Shown: piece by piece, positions 16,590 to 25,128 of the stretch
Layout: each line of letters begins with the position of its first letter
Numbering within the stretch: the first letter of the stretch is position 1
Assembly: GCF_016595245.1 (NCBI RefSeq)
Contig: NZ_JAENHM010000059.1
Coordinates: 80,323 to 144,322, forward strand
Length of the DNA stretch: 64,000 bases
DNA from: Azospirillum endophyticum
GTDB lineage: Bacteria; Pseudomonadota; Alphaproteobacteria; Azospirillales; Azospirillaceae
Direction of reading: 5' to 3'
Notes under the pieces: model-generated
What the model saw: the letters and a program-made list of their open reading frames with translations, nothing else
Told to the model about the DNA's origin: nothing
Databases searched by the model: none
Program-made: the position numbers and the translations under genes

Positions 16590-17237
16590 TTATTTCGTGT
16601 CCGACTTGCCGCCGGGGCTGGCGATGGTGGCGATCTGCTTCTGCAATTCGTCGATCTGCTTCTGCAACTCGTCGAAGGTGGCGCCGGCCATGCCGGCTGG
16701 CGTCGCGGCGGGGGCCGGGCCGGGCTGGCCGGGCTGGCGTTGTCCGCCGGGCGCCTCGTCCGGACCGCCGGCGGCGCCGAAGGGCGTGAACATGCGCATG
16801 GCGCGCTCGAACATCGCCATGTTCTGCTTGCTCACCTCGTCCAGCCGCCCGAACGGGAACATGCCGCCCAGCGTGTTCTGGAAATAGTCGCGCATCTGCT
16901 CCTGGTTGCGGGAGAAGGCCTGCATCGAATATTCCAGATAGCGCGGTACCACCGACTGCATGTTGTCGCCGTAGAAGCCGATCAGCTGGCGCAGGAAGCT
17001 GATCGGCAGCAGGTTCTGACCCTTGCTCTCCTCTTCCACGATGATCTGGGTCAGGACGGAACGGGTGATATCCTCCCCGGTCTTCGCGTCATAGACCACG
17101 AAATCCAGCCCGTCCTTCACCATCTGGCAGAGATGGTCCAGCGTGACGTAGCTGCTGGTCGCGGTATTGTAGAGCCGCCGGTTGGCGTACTTCTTGATCG
17201 TGATCGGAGCGGACTTCTGGTCTTCCTTGTCGGCCAT
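16590..17237 (-). CDS. phaR: polyhydroxyalkanoate synthesis repressor PhaR
   Basis: 215 residues. The N-terminal PHA-accumulation regulator DNA-binding domain (about 10-72) reads ITIKKYANRRLYNTATSSYV, LDHLCQMVKDG. PHB-accumulation domains follow (SVLTQIIVEEESKG, LPISFLRQLIGFYGDNMQ). A Gly/Pro/Gln linker and a heptad-like tail ATFDELQKQIDELQKQI suggest coiled-coil oligomerisation. PhaR binds PHB and DNA and represses phasin and PHB genes until polymer appears. The ATG at 17237 is the family start; the much longer in-frame reading upstream is not coding. It is divergent from phaE-like/phaC, with a palindrome between. Confidence 0.93.
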   Translation of the reverse strand: MADKEDQKSAPITIKKYANRRLYNTATSSYVTLDHLCQMVKDGLDFVVYDAKTGEDITRSVLTQIIVEEESKGQNLLPISFLRQLIGFYGDNMQSVVPRYLEYSMQAFSRNQEQMRDYFQNTLGGMFPFGRLDEVSKQNMAMFERAMRMFTPFGAAGGPDEAPGGQRQPGQPGPAPAATPAGMAGATFDELQKQIDELQKQIATIASPGGKSDTK

Positions 17238-17347
17238 CGCGGACTCTTTCAAGAAGGGACATGTTCCAGGCCATGCTGTTCCGGAACACGCAGGACTGGC
17301 GGCGGAAATTGTTCCGTCATTAGAACTACTCGAAGGGATAGCAATTT

Positions 17348-17390
17348 GTCCAGCGTTGCGCCGCGGCATAGCGCCGCGGTTGCGCTGGAC
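17348..17390. promoter_or_regulatory. composite palindrome between phaR and the phaE/phaC genes
   Basis: GTCCAGCG (17348-17355) is answered by CGCTGGAC (17383-17390). Inside lie two copies of GCGCCGCGG (17358-17366 and 17371-17379) separated by CATA, and TTGCGC occurs on both sides. The position in the divergent gap and the GC-rich dyads fit an operator, most simply for PhaR. A transcribed hairpin is the alternative. Confidence 0.45.
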
Positions 17391-17509
17391 TTTCCAACGC
17401 GGATGGAGGAGCGGAGCCTGCATGGGGGACTCCTGTCGATACCCGGAAGGTCGGGTGGGGAGCCATGCCGGACTGGTCAATCCGGTCCCGTCGCCCCTAT
17501 AATCCGGCC

Positions 17510-18130
17510 ATGGCCGACCCGTCGAAACCAGACCGATCCTCCGATCCGTCTTCCGCCGATCCGCCGTCCTACGAGTCGTTGGCGCGCCGCTATCTGGACC
17601 TGTGGCAGGACCAATGGACGGCCTGCGCCGCCGATCCGGAAGCGGCGGACATGATGACCCGCCTGTTCCAGATGATGGGACAGGGGGCGATGCCGTTCGG
17701 GTTGGGACAGGCGGGATTCGGGGCGGCGGGATTTGGCGGCTTCGGCGGCGGCTCGATGGCCGGCACCGGCTGGGATCCCCGTCCGGCGCCTTTTCCGAAC
17801 ACCGGCTTCCCCCAATACGGACGGCCTTCCGATGAGCGAGCGTCTGGTGGACGACAGGCAGGCGGGCGGGATCCCGCCCCGCCCGGGGATGCGGCAGGGA
17901 CCGCGTCCGCTGGCCCTTCATCTGACGGCGGCGCTGGGCAGCTTGCTGAGCTCCTCGGCCGCATTGCCGTTCTTGAGGAACGGCTCGCTGCCCTGGAATC
18001 CGGCCCTGCGGGAGCGGGCGGCGACCCTGCGGGACGAGATGTCGCGGGCCGACCGGCTGCATCGGAGCAGGGAGCGAAGCGAGGAGCCGGTCGGAGCGGC
18101 AGGCGCCGACCGCCTGACCCGGGAAGTTGA
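17510..18130 (+). CDS. PhaE-like/phasin-like protein overlapping phaC
   Basis: 206 residues. A short helical region YESLARRYLDLWQDQWTACA and DMMTRLFQMMGQG resembles the N-terminal parts of class III PHA-synthase PhaE subunits. A Gly/Phe-rich linker (about 65-90) and a low-complexity Gly/Ala/Pro region follow. A coiled coil near 144-163 (QLAELLGRIAVLEERLAALE) then leads to a basic tail. The last 100 codons overlap the phaC reading frame out of phase. Third-position GC is lower here than in the phaC frame, so the 3' half may be over-long. The PhaE-like role is an inference from position and helix pattern. Confidence 0.55.
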   Translation: MADPSKPDRSSDPSSADPPSYESLARRYLDLWQDQWTACAADPEAADMMTRLFQMMGQGAMPFGLGQAGFGAAGFGGFGGGSMAGTGWDPRPAPFPNTGFPQYGRPSDERASGGRQAGGRDPAPPGDAAGTASAGPSSDGGAGQLAELLGRIAVLEERLAALESGPAGAGGDPAGRDVAGRPAASEQGAKRGAGRSGRRRPPDPGS

Positions 18131-19142
18131 CCGCGAGATCCGCCGCCGCATCGACACCGTCCTGACCGGGATCGAACGGTACCGTCACCATCCCTACCGC
18201 CGCGACCTGCCCGACCCACCGGTGGTCTGGACGGAAGGCGGGTCGCGCCTGCTGGATTACGGGGAGGGGGCTGCCGGACGACCGGTTCTGTTCGTGCCGT
18301 CCCTGGTCAACCGCGGCTATATCCTCGACCTGTCGCGCGACAGGAGCCTGATGCGCTGGCTGGCGGGTCGCGGCTTCCGGCCGTTCCTGCTGGATTGGGG
18401 CATGCCGGGGCCGCTGGAGCGCCGCTTCACCCTGACCGACTACATCGCCGGCCGGCTGGAGCGCGCGTTGGATTTCGTCGTGGAGGCGGTGGGCCGGCCG
18501 GTGCCGGTGGTCGGCTATTGCATGGGCGGGCTGCTCGCCGCGGCGCTGGCGCAACGCCGGCCGCGTTCGCTCTCAGGGCTGGGATTGATGGCCACGCCCT
18601 GGGATTTCCATGCGGAGGATGCGGCGACCGCGCGCCGGGTGGCCAGCTTCGTCCAGCCCTGGGGTCCGCTGTTGGACCGGTGGGGCGAACTGCCGACCGA
18701 TTCACTGCAGGCGCTGTTCGCCCAGCTCGATCCGCTGCTGGCGCTGAAGAAGTTCGGCAGCTTCGCCCGAATGGCGCCGGACTCGCGTGCGGCCACCGCC
18801 TTCGTGGCGCTGGAAGACTGGCTGAACGACGGGGTGCCGCTGGTGGCCGGGGTGGCGCGCGATGCCCTGGCCGGCTGGTACGGACGCAACGACACGGTGG
18901 CGGGGGCCTGGATGGTCGCCGGCCTGCCGGTCGATCCCGGCGCCATCCGCGTGCCGACCCTGGCCCTGATCCCGGAGCGCGACCGCATCGTCCCCCCGGC
19001 CTCCGCGCTGGCATTGGCCGCCGCGATTCCCGGTGCCCGCATGCTGCGTCCGCCGCTCGGCCATATCGGAATGGTGGTGAGTGCCGGCGCCGAGACCGGA
19101 GTGTGGAATCCGCTCACCGATTGGCTTGCTGCGACAGGTTAG
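17832..19142 (+). CDS. phaC: PHA synthase-like alpha/beta hydrolase (PhaC, class III-like)
   Basis: 436 residues. The PHA-synthase nucleophile box is GYCMGG (Cys near residue 230). The catalytic Asp is in IPERDRIVPP and the His in PLGHIGMVV near the C-terminus. Also typical are RRIDTVLTGIERYRHHPYRR, FVPSLVNRGYILDL, LLDWGMPG and MATPWDFH. It polymerises 3-hydroxybutyryl-CoA at the PHB granule. The start is uncertain: ATG 17832 overlaps the PhaE-like gene by 299 bases, and ATG 17889 (MRQGPRPL) is also possible; neither has a clear ribosome site. phaA and phaB follow on the same strand. Confidence 0.85.
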   Translation: MSERLVDDRQAGGIPPRPGMRQGPRPLALHLTAALGSLLSSSAALPFLRNGSLPWNPALRERAATLRDEMSRADRLHRSRERSEEPVGAAGADRLTREVDREIRRRIDTVLTGIERYRHHPYRRDLPDPPVVWTEGGSRLLDYGEGAAGRPVLFVPSLVNRGYILDLSRDRSLMRWLAGRGFRPFLLDWGMPGPLERRFTLTDYIAGRLERALDFVVEAVGRPVPVVGYCMGGLLAAALAQRRPRSLSGLGLMATPWDFHAEDAATARRVASFVQPWGPLLDRWGELPTDSLQALFAQLDPLLALKKFGSFARMAPDSRAATAFVALEDWLNDGVPLVAGVARDALAGWYGRNDTVAGAWMVAGLPVDPGAIRVPTLALIPERDRIVPPASALALAAAIPGARMLRPPLGHIGMVVSAGAETGVWNPLTDWLAATG

Positions 19143-19221
19143 CGCCGCGACCTTCGGCCAGCTTGCACCCGTCCGGCTACACGCCGTAAGGTAAGAAACA
19201 CTCCGAGCGTCCCACCAGCGC

Positions 19222-19227
19222 TATAAT
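19222..19227 (+). promoter_or_regulatory. -10 element of a phaA promoter
   Basis: A perfect TATAAT lies 29 bases before the phaA start codon. No good -35 box is found at 16-18 bases, so an activator or another sigma contact may be needed. Confidence 0.4.
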
Positions 19228-19255
19228 AAAACTGTCCTAATACGAGGAGCGTCCA

Positions 19256-20431
<1,176 letters not shown>

Positions 20432-20438
20432 GGACCGG

Positions 20439-20469
20439 GCGGGCCGCTTCAAAAACCGAAGCGGCCCGC
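20439..20469 (+). terminator. hairpin 1 after phaA
   Basis: GCGGGCCGCTTC (20439-20450) and GAAGCGGCCCGC (20458-20469) form a perfect 12-bp stem with loop AAAAACC. There is no T-run, so it may stabilise the phaA mRNA end or attenuate read-through. Confidence 0.5.
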
Positions 20470-20478
20470 TTCGCTCAA

Positions 20479-20520
20479 GGCACGGGATTTCCGCCGGACC
20501 TGCGGAGGAAATCCCGTGCC
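20479..20520 (+). repeat. hairpin 2 before phaB (14-bp inverted repeat)
   Basis: GGCACGGGATTTCC (20479-20492) and GGAAATCCCGTGCC (20507-20520) are perfect inverted copies. The 14-base loop can itself pair CCGC with GCGG. It ends 57 bases before phaB and lacks a T-run. Confidence 0.6.
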
Positions 20521-20576
20521 CAACAATAAGAATTCAAGAAACCAACCAACCATCACTAAATCTGGGGAGAAGAACT

Positions 20577-21299
20577 ATGGCTCGTGTTGCAGTCGTCACT
20601 GGTGGCACCCGCGGCATCGGCGAGGCGGTTGCCGTCGCCCTGAAGAATGCCGGTTACAAGGTCGCCGCCAACTATGCCGGCAACGACCAGGCGGCCGAGG
20701 AATTCACCGCCCGCACCGGCATCCCGACCTACAAGTTCGACGTCGCGGACTTCGACGCCTGCAAGAAGGGCATCGCCGCGATCGAGGGTGACCTCGGTCC
20801 GGTCGACGTGCTGATCAACAACGCCGGCATCACCCGTGACGGCGTGATGCACCGCATGACCTACGAGCAGTGGGAGAAGGTGATCCACACCAACCTGTCC
20901 TCCTGCTTCAACATGTGCCGCAACGTCATCGACGGCATGCGCGAGCGTGGTTTCGGCCGCATCGTCAACATCGGCTCGGTCAACGGCCAGGCCGGCCAGT
21001 ACGGCCAGGTGAACTACGCTGCGGCGAAGTCCGGCATCCATGGCTTCACCAAGGCGCTGGCGCAGGAGAGCGCCGCCAAGGGCGTCACGGTCAACGCCAT
21101 CGCCCCCGGCTACATCGATACCGACATGGTTCGCGCGGTGCCGGCCAACGTGCTGGAGAAGATCGTCGCCCGCATCCCGGTCGGCCGTCTCGGCCGCGCC
21201 TCGGAGATCGCCAAGGCGGTGCTGTACCTCGTCGACGACGAAAACGGCTTCATGACCGGCTCGACCCTGTCGGTCAACGGCGGCCAGCACATGTACTGA
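20577..21299 (+). CDS. phaB: acetoacetyl-CoA reductase (NADPH)
   Basis: 240 residues, a classical short-chain dehydrogenase. The cofactor motif TGGTRGIGE lies at residues 8-16 and NNAG near 81. The catalytic tetrad lies in NIGSVNGQAGQYGQVNYAAAKSG (Ser near 136, Tyr-x-x-x-Lys near 149-153; the segment is quoted in parts as NIGSVNG and NYAAAKSG). It makes (R)-3-hydroxybutyryl-CoA for PhaC. GGGGAG lies upstream of the ATG. It may be read from phaA through the two hairpins or from its own AT-rich 5' region (20521-20570). A strong terminator follows. Confidence 0.95.
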   Translation: MARVAVVTGGTRGIGEAVAVALKNAGYKVAANYAGNDQAAEEFTARTGIPTYKFDVADFDACKKGIAAIEGDLGPVDVLINNAGITRDGVMHRMTYEQWEKVIHTNLSSCFNMCRNVIDGMRERGFGRIVNIGSVNGQAGQYGQVNYAAAKSGIHGFTKALAQESAAKGVTVNAIAPGYIDTDMVRAVPANVLEKIVARIPVGRLGRASEIAKAVLYLVDDENGFMTGSTLSVNGGQHMY

Positions 21300-21340
21300 T
21301 CCGCGACCGGGTCTCGCATCCCGATTCGTGACCCACGACG

Positions 21341-21404
21341 AAGCCCCTTTCCCGTGCCTGGCTGGATTTACGATCCACCGGGGATGGGAAAGGGGCTTTG
21401 TTTT
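21341..21404 (+). terminator. Rho-independent terminator of phaB
   Basis: AAGCCCCTTTCCC (21341-21353) pairs perfectly with GGGAAAGGGGCTT (21386-21398). The stem is followed by TGTTTTG. Confidence 0.8.
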
Positions 21405-21432
21405 GGGCGGGTGAGTTCCCGGTCTTGATGGC

Positions 21433-21451
21433 GGTGCTACCCAGTAGTACC
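21433..21451. promoter_or_regulatory. imperfect palindrome upstream of parD (candidate operator)
   Basis: GGTGCTAC and GTAGTACC are inverted half-sites around CCA, ending 21 bases before the parD start. ParD-type antitoxins bind such dyads and repress their own operon. Confidence 0.5.
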
Positions 21452-21472
21452 CTCTGGCGCGGGAGGTGGCCG

Positions 21473-21745
21473 ATGACCGTGAAGACCTCGATTTCCCTGA
21501 CTGACGAGCAGGAAGCTTACGCGCGCAGCCTTGTCGAAGCCGGGCACTATCCGAGCCTCAGCGCCGTCATTCAGCGTGGTCTCGAGATGCTGCGTCATGA
21601 GACGGAAACCCGTGACTTGGAGCTTGAGGCTCTCCGGCTGCTGATCGATCAGCGCCTTGCCGGTCCCTTCGTCGATCTTGAGGAGGGTATCGCGGATATC
21701 CACGCGATGCTGGAGCGCAAGAGGAAAGCCCGTGCCGCGCTATAA
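21473..21745 (+). CDS. parD: ParD-family antitoxin
   Basis: 90 residues. A ribbon-helix-helix start (TVKTSISLTDEQEAYARSLV, then EAGHYPSLSAVIQRGLEMLR) is typical of ParD. A charged C-terminal helix (EEGIADIHAMLERKRKARAAL) would bind the toxin. The start at 21473 is the family start. A longer reading upstream is not conserved. Its 3' end overlaps the parE start by 14 bases, the usual coupling of antitoxin first and toxin second. The pair is inserted between the pha locus terminator and ubiD, and is the only toxin-antitoxin pair clearly complete in the window. Confidence 0.9.
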   Translation: MTVKTSISLTDEQEAYARSLVEAGHYPSLSAVIQRGLEMLRHETETRDLELEALRLLIDQRLAGPFVDLEEGIADIHAMLERKRKARAAL

Positions 21746-22082
21746 GCTGCGGTACGCGCCGATCGTCACTCGAGACTTCGACTTGATCGAAGGCTATCTG
21801 GTTCAGGCCTATCAGGACTTGGGAGACGATGCGGAGAGAGCGACCGAAAGGGCCGCGCGTCGTATCGTCGCGGCGGCGGATTACCTTCGGTCCTTTGCAA
21901 CCTATCCCCATCGTGGCACGGAGCATCCGGAAATCCGTCCGGGCATCCGGACGGTGACGAGCAATAGGTTCACTTTCTATTTCAGCATTGACGATTCGCT
22001 GGCCGAAGTATTGATCGTCGCCGTGTTTTTCGGCGGCGTCGATCACCGGCGGCAGATCGTCGACCGGCTTGGAAGCCGCTGA
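21732..22082 (+). CDS. parE: ParE/RelE-superfamily toxin
   Basis: 116 residues from the GTG at 21732 (VPRYKLRYAPIVTRDFDLIE). The fold pattern is RelE/ParE: ERATERAARRIVAAADYLRS, the FATYPHRGTEHPEIRPGIRTV core, and ends FTFYFSID, EVLIVAVFFGGVDHRR. ParE toxins act on DNA gyrase and RelE toxins on ribosome-bound mRNA; sequence alone does not separate the two, though the partner's ParD type favours ParE. The overlapping GTG start suggests translational coupling to parD. Confidence 0.88.
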   Translation: MPRYKLRYAPIVTRDFDLIEGYLVQAYQDLGDDAERATERAARRIVAAADYLRSFATYPHRGTEHPEIRPGIRTVTSNRFTFYFSIDDSLAEVLIVAVFFGGVDHRRQIVDRLGSR

Positions 22083-22190
22083 CCCGTGGGCAATTCTCCA
22101 CACATCGGCCTCCGCCGCACTTGACGGACCGGCCGCCGAGTTGAAGGTTATCGTCCGCCTTGGACGTACCACCACATTGGACACCCCGCG

Positions 22191-23702
22191 ATGCCTTACA
22201 CCTCGTTGCGCGACTTCATCGACCGGCTGGAGAAGGCGGGGCGGCTGGTGGTGGTGAAGGAGCCGGTGTCGACCGCGCTGGAGATGACCGAGATCCAGAC
22301 CCGCCTGCTGGCCGAAAACGGCCCGGCGGTGCTGTTCGAGAATGTCATCAAAGCCGACGGCACGCGGTCTGAGATGCCGGTGCTGGTCAACCTGTTCGGC
22401 ACGGTGGAGCGGGTCGCCTGGGGCATGGACCGCGAGCCGCACCAGCTGCGTGCCGTCGGCGAGACGCTGGCCTTCCTCAAGCAGCCGGAGCCGCCGGGCG
22501 GCTTCCGCGAGGCGCTGGAGTTGATCCCGCTGGCCAAGACCGTGCTGTCGATGAAGCCGAAGACCGTCGGTTCGGCGCCCTGCCAGGAGGTGGTGCTGAC
22601 CGGCGACGACATCGATCTCGGCCGCCTGCCGGTGCAGGGCTGCTGGCCGGGCGAACCGGCGCCGCTGATCACCTGGCCGCTGGTGGTGACCAAGGGGCCT
22701 ACGGGCAAGCGCGAGGACGACTTCAACCTCGGCATCTACCGCATGCAGGTGCTGGGGAAGAACAAGACCATCATGCGCTGGCTGAAGCACCGTGGCGGCG
22801 CCCAGCACCATCACCGCTGGGCCGCGAGTGGGAAGCGCGAGCCGCTGCCCTGCGCCGTCGTGCTGGGAGCCGACCCCGGCACCATCCTGGCCGCGGTGAC
22901 GCCGGTGCCCGACACCCTGTCGGAATATCAGTTCGCCGGCCTGCTGCGCGGCAAGAAGGTGGAACTGGTGGAGTGCAAGACGGTGCCGCTGAAGGTGCCG
23001 GCCCAGGCGGAGATCGTCCTGGAAGGCCATGTCAGCCTGGACGAATACGCCGACGAGGGGCCCTACGGCGACCATACCGGCTATTACAACTCGGTCGAGC
23101 CCTTCCCGGTCTTCACCGTCACCGCCATGACGATGCGGCGCAAGCCGATCTACCTGTCGACCTTCACCGGCCGCCCGCCCGACGAGCCGTCGGTGCTGGG
23201 CGAGGCGCTGAACGAGGTGTTCATCCCGCTGCTGGTCCAGCAGTTCCCGGAGATCGTCGATTTCTGGCTGCCGCCGGAGGGTTGCTCCTACCGCATTGCG
23301 GTGGTCAGCATGAAGAAGGCCTATCCCGGCCACGCCAAGCGGGTGATGATGGGCGTCTGGTCCTTCCTGCGCCAGTTCATGTACACGAAATGGGTGATCG
23401 TCGTGGACGACGACATCGACGCGCGGAACTGGAAGGACGTGATGTGGGCGATCTCGACCCGCATGGATCCGGCGCGCGACATCACGGTGATCGAGGGGAC
23501 GCCGATCGACTATCTCGACTTCGCCAGCCCGGACTCAGGGCTGGGCGGCAAGGTCGGCCTGGATGCGACCAACAAATGGCCGCCGGAAACCAAGCGCGAA
23601 TGGGGCGAGAAGCTCCACATGACCGACGAGGTGGTGGAGACGGTCAGCCGGAAATGGGATCTGTACGGCCTGCCGGGCAGCGGGAAACCGATTTGGAAGT
23701 GA
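22191..23702 (+). CDS. ubiD: UbiD-family 4-hydroxy-3-polyprenylbenzoate decarboxylase
   Basis: 503 residues, the usual length. UbiD decarboxylates the polyprenylated ring in ubiquinone synthesis with prenylated FMN and Mn. Seen are SLRDFIDRLEKAGRL, the LPVQGCWPGEPAPLITWPLV strand, FNLGIYRMQVLGKNKTIMRW, QHHHRWA, the catalytic-acid region DEYADEGPYGDHTGYY, and VVDDDIDARNWKDVMWAIS. The prenyltransferase UbiX that makes the cofactor is not in the window. The start is the family start; the gene is monocistronic. Confidence 0.95.
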   Translation: MPYTSLRDFIDRLEKAGRLVVVKEPVSTALEMTEIQTRLLAENGPAVLFENVIKADGTRSEMPVLVNLFGTVERVAWGMDREPHQLRAVGETLAFLKQPEPPGGFREALELIPLAKTVLSMKPKTVGSAPCQEVVLTGDDIDLGRLPVQGCWPGEPAPLITWPLVVTKGPTGKREDDFNLGIYRMQVLGKNKTIMRWLKHRGGAQHHHRWAASGKREPLPCAVVLGADPGTILAAVTPVPDTLSEYQFAGLLRGKKVELVECKTVPLKVPAQAEIVLEGHVSLDEYADEGPYGDHTGYYNSVEPFPVFTVTAMTMRRKPIYLSTFTGRPPDEPSVLGEALNEVFIPLLVQQFPEIVDFWLPPEGCSYRIAVVSMKKAYPGHAKRVMMGVWSFLRQFMYTKWVIVVDDDIDARNWKDVMWAISTRMDPARDITVIEGTPIDYLDFASPDSGLGGKVGLDATNKWPPETKREWGEKLHMTDEVVETVSRKWDLYGLPGSGKPIWK

Positions 23703-23748
23703 GGGGGACGGTCCCTCTCCCGAAGAGGGGGAGGGACCGTCCCGGACG

Positions 23749-24147
23749 TTACCGCCGCGGATCGCGGCTCAGGCCCTTGGCCTGCAGTTCTTCGAGATAT
23801 TCGGCCCACAGGCTCTCCTGCTCGGTGCCGATCTCGTAGAGGTATTTCCAGCTGTAGATGCCGCTGTCATGCAGGTCGTCGAAGACGATGCGGATGGCAT
23901 AGTTGCCGACCGGCTCCAGCCGCATGATGCCGACATGGCGGCGGCCGCCGACCGTCTGCTTCTGGCTGGGGTTGTGTCCCTGCACCTCGGCGGACGGGCT
24001 GACGACGCGCAGGAACTCCGCCGGGTAGGAGAAGGTCCGGCCGTCGTCGAAATCGACCTCCAGCCGTTTCTCTTCCTTCTTCAGGCGGATTTCGGTCGGC
24101 CAATGGACGGTGCCGAAGCCGTCGCCCGTGCCCTCGCCGGGGCTCAT
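23749..24147 (-). CDS. DUF971 / gamma-butyrobetaine-hydroxylase-like N-domain protein
   Basis: 132 residues. The small metal-binding-type domain reads PTEIRLKKEEKRLEVDFDDG, FSYPAEFLRVVSPSAEVQGH, RRHVGIMRLEPVGNYAIRI, and FDDLHDSGIYSWKYLYEIG. DUF971 proteins are often linked to Fe-S or carrier functions, but no role is proven for the free-standing form. Its ATG overlaps the stop of the Trm112-family gene (ATGA), placing it last in the minus-strand group running from CnoX at 26082. Confidence 0.9.
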   Translation of the reverse strand: MSPGEGTGDGFGTVHWPTEIRLKKEEKRLEVDFDDGRTFSYPAEFLRVVSPSAEVQGHNPSQKQTVGGRRHVGIMRLEPVGNYAIRIVFDDLHDSGIYSWKYLYEIGTEQESLWAEYLEELQAKGLSRDPRR

Positions 24148-24374
24148 CGCTGCGACCCCGCCTTGTCCAGGCTGCGGGCCTCGTCGATCAGCATGATCGG
24201 GATGCCGTCGCGGATCGGATAAGCCAGACCGGCGCGCTCGCTGACCAGCTCGCCGCGCTCGGCGTCGTAGCGCAATGGGCCCTTGGTCAGCGGGCAGACC
24301 AGGATTTCCAGCAGCTTCGGGTCGACGCGGGGGTTGGTTTTCGCTTCGCTGCTCTTGTCCTCGGGCGTCGCCAT
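24144..24374 (-). CDS. Trm112 family protein
   Basis: 76 residues. The core VDPKLLEILVCPLTKGPLRYD and ERAGLAYPIRDGIPIMLIDEAR is diagnostic. Only one cysteine remains of the zinc-binding set, as in many proteobacterial YcaR-type members. In eukaryotes and archaea Trm112 activates methyltransferases; the bacterial function is less clear. The ATG at 24374 begins the protein-like part; an upstream extension in frame is not conserved. It overlaps the DUF971 gene by four bases. Confidence 0.92.
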   Translation of the reverse strand: MATPEDKSSEAKTNPRVDPKLLEILVCPLTKGPLRYDAERGELVSERAGLAYPIRDGIPIMLIDEARSLDKAGSQR

Positions 24375-24402
24375 GTCGTGTCTCGCGGTTATTGGAAGAA
24401 CG

Positions 24403-25071
24403 TCAATGCCTGGGCGGCGGACCGTCCCCGTCATGGTTGTCGAGAATGGCCATCTCGACCAGCCCGATCAAGAGCTTCCCGCGCTCCGCCAAGGTCGGCG
24501 CTTCCAGCAGCGCCTGCTTCTCGCCGGGCGTGAAGGGACAGATCATCGCCAACGAGTTGACCAGCCGCTCGTCCAGCGTCGATTCGATGGATTTCCAATC
24601 GACCGACAGGCCCTGGACCCGGAAATAGCTTTTCAGCGCGCCAAGCAGCCGGTTGCGGTCGACGTCGCCGCAGGGCTCATGTTCCAGGTCGGCGCGGAAC
24701 GGGCGCCAATCCGGAACCACCCGGCGATAGCCGCGCGCACCCTCCACTTCCCGCCCGATCTCGAAACGGGCGATGCCGGTCAGGGTGATCAGGAAACGGC
24801 CGTCCTCGGCTTCGGTGAAGCTGGTGATGCGGCCGGCACAGCCGCAGGGATAGACGGCCGGCTCACGCGCCCGCTGGGTCGGGTCGAGCGGCTGGATCAT
24901 GCCGATCATGCGGCCGCTGCCCAGCGCATCCTCGACCATGGCGAGATAGCGCGGCTCGAAGATGTTCAGCGGCAGCCGTGTCCGCGGCAGCAGCAGAACG
25001 CCGGCCAGCGGGAAGATCGGCAGCATCTCCGGCAACTTGCCGAATTCGGCGTCGAAGGGGTTTCTGGTCAT
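24403..25071 (-). CDS. LON substrate-binding-domain protein
   Basis: 222 residues. It has only the N-terminal LON domain, with no AAA or protease parts: LPIFPLAGVLLLPRTRLPLN, IFEPRYLAMVEDALGSGRMI, CGCAGRITSF, FLITLTGIARFEI, and a helical end with LAMICPFTPGEKQALLEA. Such free LON-domain proteins are common in alphaproteobacteria, and a substrate-adaptor role is inferred but not shown. It lies between CnoX and Trm112 on the same strand with short gaps. Confidence 0.92.
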   Translation of the reverse strand: MTRNPFDAEFGKLPEMLPIFPLAGVLLLPRTRLPLNIFEPRYLAMVEDALGSGRMIGMIQPLDPTQRAREPAVYPCGCAGRITSFTEAEDGRFLITLTGIARFEIGREVEGARGYRRVVPDWRPFRADLEHEPCGDVDRNRLLGALKSYFRVQGLSVDWKSIESTLDERLVNSLAMICPFTPGEKQALLEAPTLAERGKLLIGLVEMAILDNHDGDGPPPRH

Positions 25072-25128
25072 GCCAATCAGATAGAACCCCTTCGCCGATG
25101 GAACAGCCGTCCCCGTTCCGGAAAAGCG

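Noticed and set aside
16590..18554. A 654-residue minus-strand protein including PhaR
   Set aside because: Only the last 215 residues are PhaR. The upstream part overlaps the well-supported PhaC gene on the other strand and is low-complexity.
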